Assembly: GCF_038002165.1 (NCBI RefSeq)
Contig: NZ_JBBOBR010000001.1
Coordinates: 496,001-560,000, forward strand
Length of the DNA: 64,000 bases
DNA from: Cytobacillus sp. FSL H8-0458
GTDB lineage: Bacteria > Bacillota > Bacilli > Bacillales > Cytobacillaceae
Direction of reading: 5' to 3'
Each line of letters begins with the position of its first letter. The stretch's first letter is position 1. Positions 17,098 to 24,724 of the stretch are shown here, in pieces. The translations under genes were made by a program, and so were the position numbers. A model generated the notes under the pieces. It had not been told where the DNA came from. It saw only the letters and a program-made list of their open reading frames with translations, and searched no databases.

Positions 17098-17469
17098 ATG
17101 AGTTTTTCCTTTAAAGGAATTGACCATATCCAGCTGGCAGCTCCGAAAGGCTGCGAGGAGGAAGCAAGAATATTTTACGGCGAACAGCTTGGCCTGAAGG
17201 AAATTCCCAAGCCTGAAAATCTCCAAAAGCGCGGAGGCTGCTGGTTTATTTGCGGAGATCAGGAAATCCATATTGGAGTACAGGAAGGCTTCCTGCCCGC
17301 CAAAAAAGCCCACCCTGGATTTATTGTGGAAAACCTGGAAGCCTTGAGAAGCAAACTTGAGGAGCAGAAAATAGCAATAAAGGAAGAACCTCAGATAGAA
17401 GGAAGAGAGAGGTTCTTTGTAGATGATCCATTCGGAAACAGAATTGAGTTTCTGGAATTTTTACCATAA
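17098..17469 (+). CDS. VOC-family (glyoxalase-like) protein
   Basis: This 123-residue single-module vicinal-oxygen-chelate protein begins with the typical IDHIQLAAP strand and ends with FVDDPFGNRIEFLEF. Potential metal ligands are His at residue 10 (DHIQL), His in IHIGV or AHPGF, and Glu in RIEFLE. The family includes glyoxalases, dioxygenases and antibiotic-binding proteins, and one module usually dimerises. It sits 70 bp after scoB on the same strand, but a hairpin separates them. The substrate cannot be inferred. Confidence 0.8.
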   Translation: MSFSFKGIDHIQLAAPKGCEEEARIFYGEQLGLKEIPKPENLQKRGGCWFICGDQEIHIGVQEGFLPAKKAHPGFIVENLEALRSKLEEQKIAIKEEPQIEGRERFFVDDPFGNRIEFLEFLP

Positions 17470-17546
17470 AAGTGATTAAGCCTGTTCCTTCATGAAAAGT
17501 AAAATATGCTATAATAAATGGCAAAATCAGTTGATGAGGGGATTAT

Positions 17547-17792
17547 ATGAAAAAGAAAAAACACCATTCCCAGCCTAAAAAAGACGATAAGCCAGTCACG
17601 CTTGGCGACATGCTGAACCGGGACCTGGTGGAGCAGCTGAAAGGGAAAAAGCAGGAATTAAAGGCTGCTGAAGATAAACAGAAGGAAGAAGAAGAGCGCA
17701 CAAAAAGAGAAGAAAGAAGACTGCGCGAAAAAAATAAAAGTTTTGAAGAACTGCTTGGAGAAAGCAATCTTAACTGGAAAGAATTCAAATAA
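17547..17792 (+). CDS. yqkE: YqkE family protein
   Basis: This 81-residue, extremely charged protein (Lys/Glu/Arg-rich, predicted long helix or coiled coil over residues 28-70) matches the small YqkE family of Bacilli. The central KQELKAAEDKQKEEEERTKREERRLREKNK region is reported here by position, residues 34-63. The ATG follows GAGGGGATTAT. It keeps the B. subtilis position before yqkF. Function unknown. Confidence 0.8.
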   Translation: MKKKKHHSQPKKDDKPVTLGDMLNRDLVEQLKGKKQELKAAEDKQKEEEERTKREERRLREKNKSFEELLGESNLNWKEFK

Positions 17793-17797
17793 TATTA

Positions 17798-17830
17798 AAA
17801 AAGGGGCCGACTTTTCTGTCAGCCCCTTTC
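17798..17830. terminator. Bidirectional terminator yqkE/yqkF
   Basis: AAAGGGGC and GCCCCTTT with flanking A and T runs form a hairpin between converging genes. Confidence 0.85.
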
Positions 17831-17854
17831 TTGTCTTATATTATGAGCATTCTA

Positions 17855-18778
17855 TCATCTATGCTGCTCATATTTATTTAGCTTTGCAATAGATTTAATC
17901 ATTGCCAATTCATCTTCGTTCAGAGGCTTGGCTCTTGCTGCTTCTGCATTTGCTCTTACTTGCTCAGCCCGGCTGGCACCTGCGGCAATGGAAGCGACAG
18001 CCGGGTCAGCGAGATTAAACTGAAATGCTATCTCGTTCATGGTGCGCTGGTCTGAAATTTTTTCGCGGATGCTGGTGAGCGTTTTTTTCAATTCTTCATA
18101 GCTGTAATCCAAATAGCCTTTATCTTTTACCGATTCCGACGCTTTATCAAGCATTTTGTCGCTGAGCAGCCCTTTGGCCAGCGGCCCTCTTGTAACTGCA
18201 CTGATGCCTTTTTGATTCAGAAGAGGCAGCGCTTCTTCTTCAGGGCGCCGATCTAAAATGCTGTATTGCATCATGACAGAAACAATGGATGATTTTGATG
18301 CAAATTCCCGGATTACATTTGGGCGAATGGAGGAAATGCCATATTGGCGGATGTATCCTTCTTCCTTTAGTTCCTCAAATGCTTCAATGGTTTCATCAAT
18401 CGGATCTTCAATCGTGCCGCCGTGAAGCTGATATAAATCGATATAGTCCGTATCCAGTCTTTTCAAGCTGTCTTTTACAGCTTCTTTGATGTGGCTTTTT
18501 GAGGGATCCCAGCTCCAGCCGTCTTTATTCTTATTCCATCGGTTGCCGGCTTTGGTTGCAATAATCACCTGTTCGCGGACATTCTTTAAGGATTGTCCGA
18601 CAAGCTTTTCGTTTTCGCCAAAATCATATAAATCAGCTGTATCAAAATAATTGATTCCTGCTTCAAGGGCCGATTCAATGATCTCCTGAGCCCTGGAAGG
18701 GTCGGTGCCAATTGACATGCAGCCCAGCCCCAGCTCGCTTACGTACAAGTCTGAGTTTCCAAGTCTTCTCTTTTTCAA
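17855..18778 (-). CDS. yqkF: Aldo/keto reductase (YqkF-like)
   Basis: This 307-residue (beta/alpha)8 oxidoreductase uses NADPH to reduce aldehydes and ketones. The catalytic tetrad is visible: Asp and Tyr in FDTADLYDFGENE (near residues 46-51), Lys in IIATKAG, and His in YQLHGG. The C-terminal cofactor-binding segment SIAAGASRAEQVRAN is conserved. The ATG is preceded on the minus strand by GAGGTGG. It is a single gene between the terminator at 17798 and a repeat region. The physiological substrate is unknown. Confidence 0.9.
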   Translation of the reverse strand: MKKRRLGNSDLYVSELGLGCMSIGTDPSRAQEIIESALEAGINYFDTADLYDFGENEKLVGQSLKNVREQVIIATKAGNRWNKNKDGWSWDPSKSHIKEAVKDSLKRLDTDYIDLYQLHGGTIEDPIDETIEAFEELKEEGYIRQYGISSIRPNVIREFASKSSIVSVMMQYSILDRRPEEEALPLLNQKGISAVTRGPLAKGLLSDKMLDKASESVKDKGYLDYSYEELKKTLTSIREKISDQRTMNEIAFQFNLADPAVASIAAGASRAEQVRANAEAARAKPLNEDELAMIKSIAKLNKYEQHR

Positions 18779-18855
18779 GTGCCCACCTCATTTGAATGTT
18801 TTCTATAATTGTACATAAACAAATGAGGCATACTCAAATTTAGAGGCTTATCATT

Positions 18856-19107
18856 TTATCGCAGTCTAATGGAGATGAATCAAAGGAGGATAAGTGGGGG
18901 GGCAAACTGCCCGTAAAGCCCGAAATAAGGACAAAGACTAAGAACGCCACGTCCTCCCAAAAGCTGCCGCTTTCGGTCGTGCGATGTATCGCTGCCGCAG
19001 CTTTCCTTGTCCTGTGGCAACGTCTTTGTGACCCACTTCCTGTGGGCCTCAACTAACAATCAGTGGGCGATAAGGGAACACCCCCACTGATTGAAGTTTC
19101 ACTTTAT
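18856..19107. repeat. Long copy of dispersed repeat A
   Basis: This 252-bp non-coding element fills the gap between yqkF and the small gene at 19099. Its left end TTATCGCAGTC and right-end block 19082-19107 match the short copy at 12921-12970. Near the right end CAATCAGTGGG (19057-19067) and CCCACTGATTG (19083-19093) form a perfect 11-bp inverted repeat. The interior is GC-richer than its surroundings and has further self-complementary stretches (CCTGTGGCAA / CCTGTGGG). Sequences of this type recur in Bacillus-group genomes and give rise to spurious hypothetical proteins. No transposase is present. Confidence 0.7.
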
Positions 19108-19233
19108 AATGTTCTGAGATTCAACCCAGTCTTTTACAAGGATATACTGCCTGCCGTATTGTTTTAGTTTCTCACGGACTTCCCAGGCTTTGCCGGCCAG
19201 AATGACTCCCCTTTTATGGACGTACACCTTCAT
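19099..19233 (-). CDS. Small basic protein, 44 residues
   Basis: This small gene starts at ATG 19233, seven bases after GGGGGAG, and encodes a basic protein opening MKVYVHKRGVILAGKAWEVR. Two short beta strands and a helix are plausible. I do not recognise the family. The stop codon TGA (19099-19101) lies inside the terminal block of repeat A, so the repeat either abuts or has replaced the original gene end. Divergent from nudF. Confidence 0.6.
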   Translation of the reverse strand: MKVYVHKRGVILAGKAWEVREKLKQYGRQYILVKDWVESQNIIK

Positions 19234-19310
19234 GCCATACTCCCCCTCATCAAGTATGATAAAATGTATGAGCAATCATTACCGGAATAGAACAGGAGTG
19301 ACTGAAAACA

Positions 19311-19862
19311 ATGAGCCGCTTAGAAGAAAAAACAATTAAGACGGAAAAAATCTTCACTGGTAAAGTCATTAGTCTGCAGGTGGAGGATGTTGAGCTGCCG
19401 AATGGCAAAACATCGAAGCGGGAAATTATCAAACACCCCGGAGCAGTAGCTGTATTGGCAGTAACAGAAGAGAATAAAATAGTGATGGTTGAACAATATC
19501 GAAAAGCGCTGGATAAGATTATTGCTGAAATTCCAGCCGGAAAGCTTGAAGAAGGAGAAGAACCCAGCGTGTGTGCAGAAAGGGAACTGGAAGAAGAAAC
19601 GGGGTACGGCTGCACGGAAATGGAATGGCTGATCTCATTCTACACGTCTCCCGGATTTGCCGATGAGCTTGTACATCTATATATAGCAAAGGGTCTGAAG
19701 AAAAAAGAGAATGCCGCTTCGCCTGATGAAGATGAATTTGTGAACCTTTTGGAGGTAACCCTTGAGGAAGCCATATCCCTGCTTGAGGAGCAAAAGGTTT
19801 ATGATGCGAAAACTGCTTATGCAATCCAATATCTGCAGCTTCAAGAAGCGCTGAAAAAATAG
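19311..19862 (+). CDS. nudF: ADP-ribose pyrophosphatase, Nudix family
   Basis: This 183-residue hydrolase splits ADP-ribose to AMP and ribose 5-phosphate, limiting protein glycation by free ADP-ribose. The Nudix box is complete (about residues 79-101): G, then E, then RELEEETG, giving the GX5EX7REUXEEXGU pattern. The N-terminal strands (KIFTGKVISLQVEDVELPNGK) match the ADPRase dimer-swap domain. An AGGAG lies about 12 bases upstream of ATG. One base separates its stop codon region from endoQ, so they are co-expressed. Confidence 0.93.
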   Translation: MSRLEEKTIKTEKIFTGKVISLQVEDVELPNGKTSKREIIKHPGAVAVLAVTEENKIVMVEQYRKALDKIIAEIPAGKLEEGEEPSVCAERELEEETGYGCTEMEWLISFYTSPGFADELVHLYIAKGLKKKENAASPDEDEFVNLLEVTLEEAISLLEEQKVYDAKTAYAIQYLQLQEALKK

Positions 19863-19863
19863 C

Positions 19864-21030
19864 ATGAAGCGCTTTTTTGCTGATCTCCATATCCATATTG
19901 GACGTACGTTTACGGGAAAGCCAGTTAAAATAACTGGCGCTAAATCACTTACCTTCACTAATATCATCAGGCATGCCCGCAATGAAAAGGGGCTTGATAT
20001 CATTGGAATAATTGATTGTCATTCTCCCGAAGTCATCCTTGAAATCGAGGACTTGGCCCAAAAAGGCTTTGTAACAGAGCATAAGGACGGGGGACTTCAA
20101 TACGGAGATTTGACGATTATACCCGGGTCGGAACTTGAAATATATGATGATTCCTGTAAAGGCCCTATTCATGTCCTGTGCTACTTTCCAACCCTATCCG
20201 CAATGAAGGATTTCTCTGCCTGGTTAACGGGGTATTTGAAGAACATAACTTTAAGCTCTCAAAGAATTTATGCCTCAGGCAGAATGCTTCAGGAAAAAGT
20301 AAAGGAACTGGAGGGGCTTTTTATTCCTGCCCATGTTTTTACCCCATTTAAGAGTCTATTCGGGAAAGGGGTAGAGCGGTCGCTGTCGGAGGTGTTTGAT
20401 CCTGGTTTAATCGATGCAATTGAGCTGGGACTTAGTGCAGATACGAAGATGGCTGATCAAATAGCTGAACTTCACAGATATACATTTTTAACAAATTCAG
20501 ATGCCCATTCATTAAAAAAGATCGCAAGAGAATATCAGGTTCTGGAAATGGAAGCACCGACATTTGCTGAACTGCAGAAGGCTTTGACCGGAAAAGAAAA
20601 ATGCAGGGTTAAAGCCAATTACGGGCTTGATCCTCTGCTCGGCAAATACCATCAGACTGTTTGTTCTGAATGTTTTGGCCCCTTTGATGAAGGGAAGGGT
20701 AAATGCAGGAATTGCAGTCACCACAAATTTATCAAAGGCGTGGCTGACCGAATTTCCGAACTGAAATCATTTGGAGAGTTGCTCGTTGAACGGCCTCCTT
20801 ATATTCATCAGGTGCCGCTTGAGTTCATTCCAGGGTTAGGCCCGAAAATGCTGGAGAAGCTGCTGAATCATTTCGGAACTGAAATGGCCATTCTGCATGA
20901 TGTTCCTTTCTCAGAGATTAGCAAAGTAATTCCTGAGAAAACAGCTAAGCTAATTGGAAAAGCGCGTGAAGGGAAGTTAAACCTTCAGGCAGGGGGCGGA
21001 GGCAAGTACGGCAGAATTGTGGATTCTTAA
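19864..21030 (+). CDS. yqxK: Endonuclease Q family protein (PHP domain)
   Basis: This 388-residue protein resembles EndoQ, which nicks DNA 5' of deaminated bases (uracil, hypoxanthine) and abasic sites. The N-terminal PHP metal motif FADLHIHIGR is at residues 5-14; IGIIDCHSPE, PAHVFTP and TNSDAHS supply further ligands. A zinc finger CSEC...CRNC lies near residues 272-288, and EFIPGLGPKMLEKLL near residue 320 is a helix-hairpin-helix. B. subtilis YqxK occupies the same position. Coupling to nudF suggests a housekeeping pair dealing with damaged nucleotides and bases. Confidence 0.88.
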   Translation: MKRFFADLHIHIGRTFTGKPVKITGAKSLTFTNIIRHARNEKGLDIIGIIDCHSPEVILEIEDLAQKGFVTEHKDGGLQYGDLTIIPGSELEIYDDSCKGPIHVLCYFPTLSAMKDFSAWLTGYLKNITLSSQRIYASGRMLQEKVKELEGLFIPAHVFTPFKSLFGKGVERSLSEVFDPGLIDAIELGLSADTKMADQIAELHRYTFLTNSDAHSLKKIAREYQVLEMEAPTFAELQKALTGKEKCRVKANYGLDPLLGKYHQTVCSECFGPFDEGKGKCRNCSHHKFIKGVADRISELKSFGELLVERPPYIHQVPLEFIPGLGPKMLEKLLNHFGTEMAILHDVPFSEISKVIPEKTAKLIGKAREGKLNLQAGGGGKYGRIVDS

Positions 21031-21062
21031 AAACATAGAGCCTATGCAGGCTCTATGTTTTT
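21029..21062. terminator. Bidirectional terminator after endoQ
   Basis: AAAACATAGAGCC (21030-21042) pairs with GGCTCTATGTTTT (21049-21061) with A and T flanks. Confidence 0.88.
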
Positions 21063-21624
21063 AGATGCTGACTTTAGCATAAACACAAGTATCTCTAAGC
21101 TCTTTTCCGTCTGCACTTAGGCTGTCATTAATTAGGATCCCTTCAAGCGTGTATCCCAGCCTTTCGGGAATTCTTCGGCTGTTAACGTTTCTCGAATCAC
21201 ATCTGATTTCCACTCTGTTCGCTTGAAAATGCTTAAAGGAAAACTTTGTCAAACCTGCGGCTGCTTCAGAAATATAGCCGTTTTTCCGAAACCTCACATC
21301 TCCCCAATAGCCAATTTCGAATTTGCGGACATCCCAATCTATGCGATGCAGGCCAGTAGAGCCGACAAACACATCATCTTCTTTCCTATAAATATGGATA
21401 CGGAAATCTTCCCTTTGAATAAACTTGGCATAAGATTTACGGATACCAGACTCAACTTCATCAGCTGATTGTTCATTCTGTGCAAAAGGAAGCCATTTTT
21501 TAAGCTCGGAAGCTGAAGCTGTTAAAGCCTCATGAACTGTTTTTCCGTCTCCGGGCAAGGCGGGCCTCATATAAAGTCTTTCTGTTTCAATTCTCTCTGG
21601 AAACTCTTTTAAGATCGGATCCAT
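21061..21624 (-). CDS. GNAT-family acetyltransferase, RimL-like
   Basis: This 187-residue protein opens with RIETERLYMRPALPGDG, typical of RimJ/RimL-type N-acetyltransferases that modify ribosomal protein termini or other amines. The acetyl-CoA region is GDVRFRKNGYISEAAAGL (about residues 113-130), and NVNSRRIPERLGYTLEG is the conserved RimL motif. The expected Gln/Arg-x-x-Gly-x-Gly/Ala loop is changed to RKNGYI. Start at ATG 21624 is preferred behind GGGG; the longer frame from 21681 adds a hydrophobic stretch without a ribosome site. Target unknown. Confidence 0.85.
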   Translation of the reverse strand: MDPILKEFPERIETERLYMRPALPGDGKTVHEALTASASELKKWLPFAQNEQSADEVESGIRKSYAKFIQREDFRIHIYRKEDDVFVGSTGLHRIDWDVRKFEIGYWGDVRFRKNGYISEAAAGLTKFSFKHFQANRVEIRCDSRNVNSRRIPERLGYTLEGILINDSLSADGKELRDTCVYAKVSI

Positions 21625-21757
21625 TTTCCCAGCCCCCCCAATGATAATTAAGACAATTTTGAAAATTATAGCAAGAAACACATGAAGTATTCAAGAACTT
21701 TTTTACTGATTGAGGAGCAGAGCAGATCAATTCTTTGTCATACAATTCCGGGACAGG

Positions 21758-21765
21758 CATACAAT
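21758..21765 (+). promoter_or_regulatory. Candidate SigE -10 box of spoIIM
   Basis: CATACAAT, the SigE -10 consensus, occurs here and again at 21739-21746. The -35 elements are weak. B. subtilis spoIIM is SigE-dependent, which agrees with this location 38 bases before the start codon. Confidence 0.35.
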
Positions 21766-21802
21766 TTAATATCCAATTTGTTTTGTCTTAGGAGGAAGAG
21801 CA

Positions 21803-22447
21803 ATGAAAAAAAAAATGTACCAGAACGCCGCAGCAGCCCACTTTCGCGAACATTCCTCAATTTACTTATTTGTTATTGTATTATTTCTCATGGGTGTCAT
21901 TTTTGGGGCTATTGTTGTAAATAGCTTGAGTTTTACTCAAAAAGAAGATTTATTTTATTATCTGTCTCAGTTTTTTGGACAAGTATCAGATGGGCATATT
22001 GCAGCAGCAGATGAATTATTTAAACAAAGCTTTTTCCATAATACAAAATTTATAGGGTTGATGTGGATTTTGGGAATCTCCATAATTGGACTGCCAGTCA
22101 TTCTTATTCTGCTTTTTATGAAAGGCATGGTGGTTGGCTTTACAGTTGGCTTTCTCGTTAACCGCATGGGATGGGAAGGATTTATACTTTCCTTCGTATC
22201 GGTTCTTCCCCAGAATCTGATCATCATACCTATATTTATAATAGCAGCAACTCTGGCTGTGTCTTTCTCTTTGAAAATGATAAGAAGACAATTTATGAAA
22301 AAAGCCGGCCAGCCCATGATGCCTCTTTTCGGAAGATATATGATTGCTTTTGCTGTTGCCATTCTGTTTCTAATTGCTGCAGCCGGGGTAGAGGCATTTA
22401 TCTCGCCAGTCTTAATGAAATCTGTTGTTAATTCAATCCAATCTTAA
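21803..22447 (+). CDS. spoIIM: Stage II sporulation protein M
   Basis: This 214-residue polytopic protein is part of the DMP complex (SpoIID, SpoIIM, SpoIIP) in the mother-cell membrane, which remodels septal peptidoglycan during engulfment; SpoIIM is the membrane scaffold. About five hydrophobic segments are visible (near residues 22-44, 77-100, 103-118, 126-152, 176-200). The signature-like GIIGLPVILILLFMKGMVVGF region and SVLPQN motif support the call. The start follows TTAGGAGGAAGAGC. It keeps the B. subtilis position upstream of fur. Confidence 0.93.
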   Translation: MKKKMYQNAAAAHFREHSSIYLFVIVLFLMGVIFGAIVVNSLSFTQKEDLFYYLSQFFGQVSDGHIAAADELFKQSFFHNTKFIGLMWILGISIIGLPVILILLFMKGMVVGFTVGFLVNRMGWEGFILSFVSVLPQNLIIIPIFIIAATLAVSFSLKMIRRQFMKKAGQPMMPLFGRYMIAFAVAILFLIAAAGVEAFISPVLMKSVVNSIQS

Positions 22448-22464
22448 TAGGATTATTGTTAAAG

Positions 22465-22488
22465 GCAGAGCGGCAGGCTCTGCTTTTT
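22465..22488 (+). terminator. Terminator after spoIIM
   Basis: GCAGAGC (22465-22471) and GCTCTGC (22477-22483) form a stem followed by TTTTT. Confidence 0.85.
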
Positions 22489-22560
22489 GCTGTACGGGAA
22501 AAGGATAAAAATTGTAATATAGGGTAAATATAAAGAGGTTTCAATCTATTTTAGATGATA

Positions 22561-22644
22561 TTATAATTATTATTATATTAAATTCGTTATCGTTTGTTAT
22601 TTATAATTATTTTATTTTGAATGTGATCTCATTTCTGTTATAAT
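22561..22644 (+). promoter_or_regulatory. fur promoter with two PerR-type boxes
   Basis: A promoter TTGAAT (22617-22622) and TATAAT (22639-22644) with 16-bp spacing precedes fur. TTATAATTATTATTA at 22561-22575 matches the PerR box TTATAATNATTATAA at 14 of 15 positions, and TTATAATTATTTTAT at 22601-22615, abutting the -35, matches at 13 of 15. The two boxes start exactly 40 bp apart. B. subtilis fur is PerR-regulated, so peroxide-responsive control is likely here too. The AT-rich context inflates chance matches. Confidence 0.6.
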
Positions 22645-22677
22645 GAGAATGTTAGTGGCGAGGGAGGGACTTTCGGT

Positions 22678-23145
22678 ATGGAAAGCAGAATTGAAAGAAT
22701 TAAAAAACAGTTGCATTCATCCAGCTATAAACTAACACCACAGCGAGAGGCAACAGTTCGCGTCCTGTTAGAACACGAAGAGGATCATTTAAGTGCGGAA
22801 GATGTCTACCTCCTAGTAAAAGAGAAATCGCCTGAGATAGGCTTGGCAACTGTATATAGAACACTTGAATTGCTGACTGAATTAAAAATTGTCGATAAAA
22901 TCAACTTTGGTGATGGAGTTTCCAGGTATGACCTGCGTCAGGAAGGGGCAGCCCATTTTCACCACCATTTAGTCTGTATTGAGTGCGGAGCTGTTGATGA
23001 AATACAGGAAGACTTGCTTGAAGACGTAGAGGAAGTGGTTGAACGCCGCTGGAACTTTAAAATAAAGGATCACCGCCTTACGTTCCATGGCATCTGCTAC
23101 CGCTGCCAGGATAAACAAACAGAAACCGATTCAGATGAAAATTAA
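22678..23145 (+). CDS. fur: Ferric uptake regulator
   Basis: This 155-residue metal-dependent repressor has an N-terminal winged helix (KLTPQREATVRVLLEHEEDHLSAEDVY, residues 18-44, and ATVYRTLELL recognition helix). The metal and dimerisation domain follows, with HFHHHLVCIECGAVDEI and a C-terminal CYRC, giving the four-Cys structural zinc site. Orthology to Fur rather than PerR or Zur is supported by the position between spoIIM and yqkK-xerD as in B. subtilis. The start follows GAGGGAGG. It has its own promoter and terminator. Confidence 0.93.
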   Translation: MESRIERIKKQLHSSSYKLTPQREATVRVLLEHEEDHLSAEDVYLLVKEKSPEIGLATVYRTLELLTELKIVDKINFGDGVSRYDLRQEGAAHFHHHLVCIECGAVDEIQEDLLEDVEEVVERRWNFKIKDHRLTFHGICYRCQDKQTETDSDEN

Positions 23146-23158
23146 TATGATTATTGAC

Positions 23159-23192
23159 AAAGCTTATTCTACATTAGGATAGGCTTTTTTAT
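23159..23192 (+). terminator. Terminator after fur
   Basis: A 12-bp stem (23159-23170 with 23176-23187, including G-T pairs) is followed by TTTTT. Confidence 0.88.
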
Positions 23193-23336
23193 TTGCGCTG
23201 TTTTCCAAAAAGCAAGTGCCCTGAAGAAACTTCATTTATACAAATTCAGGTATAATTCTTGTCCAAAATGGCATACCTTTTAATAATAGAAAGCTGAATA
23301 TCTTTCTTTTTATTAAAAGTTATGGAGGAACAAACC

Positions 23337-23564
23337 ATGAAATCCTGGCTGGGCATGGCTTTTCAGACCATTAAAGTATTTGTGATTTTTACTGGATGCA
23401 CAATCCTTTTTTATTATGGTATTATGTGGTTAAATGAAGAATACCAGGATTATCACCGCTATGACGAACCAAGGGGAGCGGCTGTTAAGGTGTCTGCGAG
23501 CGGAACTGATGAGGATAGGAGCTTGCTGGACCGGTTAATTCTTTTCTACTTAAACGGGGAGTAA
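23337..23564 (+). CDS. yqkK: DUF4227 family protein YqkK
   Basis: This 75-residue protein has one membrane segment (about residues 9-30, VFVIFTGCTILFYYGIMWL) followed by a charged tail. It matches the YqkK family, always found just before xerD in Bacillus-type genomes. ATG 23337 is chosen because TGGAGGA lies eight bases upstream; the frame extends 15 bases further upstream without a better site. Nine bases separate it from xerD, so they are co-transcribed. Function unknown. Confidence 0.82.
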   Translation: MKSWLGMAFQTIKVFVIFTGCTILFYYGIMWLNEEYQDYHRYDEPRGAAVKVSASGTDEDRSLLDRLILFYLNGE

Positions 23565-23573
23565 TGCTATCAT

Positions 23574-24467
23574 ATGGATGATCAGTTAAAAGACTTTATT
23601 CATTATTTACTTGTAGAAAAAGGCCTCGCCAAAAATACAATTATCTCTTATGAAAGAGATTTGAAAAGTTATCTGAAGTATCTCAAGTCGGAAGAGAAGG
23701 CTACAAGCCTTGAGAATGTGCAGCGCATGCAGATTGTCCAATTTCTCGGTTTTTTAAAAAAACAGGGTAAATCCTCAAAGACTCTGGCTCGGCACATAGC
23801 CTCCTTAAGGGCCTTTCACCAATTTCTGCTCCGCGAAAAAGCAGTTGGCCATGATCCTTCTGTCCATATAGAAACTCCGCAAATTGAACGTTCGCTTCCG
23901 AAAGTATTAAACATGCAGGAAGTGGAAACTTTATTGGATCTTCCGGAAATTAAGGATCACTTTGGTCTGCGGGATAAAGCCATGCTTGAACTTTTATATG
24001 CTACAGGCATTCGCGTAAGTGAACTGATAGGCCTGAACTCAGGTGATGTTCATTTAACGATGGGCTTTGTAAGATGTATTGGCAAAGGAAATAAGGAACG
24101 GATTGTGCCTATTGGTAAAACAGCTTCTGAAGCGCTTGAAAGGTATTTAACTGAAGGAAGAGGCAAGTTTGTTTCTAAAAAGCATAGGGATGAAGCATTA
24201 TTTTTAAACCATCACGGCAGACGTCTTTCAAGACAGGGATTCTGGAAAATACTGAAGCGGCTGGCTCAGGAGGCAGGGATCGAGAAGGAGCTGACTCCAC
24301 ATACGTTGAGGCATTCATTTGCCACTCATCTGCTGGAAAATGGGGCAGATTTGCGGGCTGTCCAGGAAATGCTTGGACATGCCGATATTTCCACAACGCA
24401 AATTTATACGCATGTAACCAAAACACGGCTTAAAGATGTGTACAGTCAATACCATCCGCGTGCTTAA
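23574..24467 (+). CDS. xerD: Site-specific tyrosine recombinase XerD
   Basis: This 297-residue recombinase works with its partner (CodV/XerC type) at the dif site to resolve chromosome dimers. It has an N-terminal SAM-like core-binding domain (residues 1-85) and a C-terminal catalytic domain. The catalytic residues are visible: Arg in ATGIRVSEL, Lys in GKGNKER, His-Leu-Arg in [12 protein letters not shown], His in [15 protein letters not shown] and Tyr in the same segment. It is orthologous by position to B. subtilis ripX/xerD. The ribosome site is GGGGAG 10-12 bases upstream. Confidence 0.95.
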   Translation: MDDQLKDFIHYLLVEKGLAKNTIISYERDLKSYLKYLKSEEKATSLENVQRMQIVQFLGFLKKQGKSSKTLARHIASLRAFHQFLLREKAVGHDPSVHIETPQIERSLPKVLNMQEVETLLDLPEIKDHFGLRDKAMLELLYATGIRVSELIGLNSGDVHLTMGFVRCIGKGNKERIVPIGKTASEALERYLTEGRGKFVSKKHRDEALFLNHHGRRLSRQGFWKILKRLAQEAGIEKELTPHTLRHSFATHLLENGADLRAVQEMLGHADISTTQIYTHVTKTRLKDVYSQYHPRA

Positions 24468-24491
24468 AAATAGAAAAAAATCAAATGTCAT

Positions 24492-24523
24492 AAAGCTGCC
24501 ATGAAAAATAGGCAGCTTTTTCT
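24492..24523 (+). terminator. Terminator after xerD
   Basis: AAAGCTGCC (24492-24500) and GGCAGCTTT (24511-24519) followed by TTCTT. Confidence 0.87.
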
Positions 24524-24557
24524 TGTCATTTCACCTGTTTATTAGGTAAAATATAGA

Positions 24558-24573
24558 TGTCAGACTTCTGACA
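24558..24573. promoter_or_regulatory. Palindrome upstream of deoB, candidate operator
   Basis: TGTCAGACTTCTGACA is an inverted repeat of TGTCAGA and TCTGACA around two bases. It is 152 bp before deoB and after the xerD terminator, the right place for an operator of the nucleoside-salvage operon. It resembles GntR-family sites in form, but the regulator is unknown. No confident promoter was found in 24574-24724. Confidence 0.4.
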
Positions 24574-24724
24574 AATGAAAGGGCTATCCTTAATATGTTT
24601 TAAACGCACGAATGGCGGTATACACCCCAGCTCCAGCAAGAGAATCAGTGTTAAATAAACCTAAAAAGGGTACTATACGAATATGATTTTTGTAACCGTA
24701 TTCAAATAATTAGGAGGTTTTCAA

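Noticed and set aside
18840..19052. 70-codon frame on the minus strand
   Set aside because: It lies within repeat A, has no ribosome site, and frames of this type arise from the repeat's GC-rich interior.
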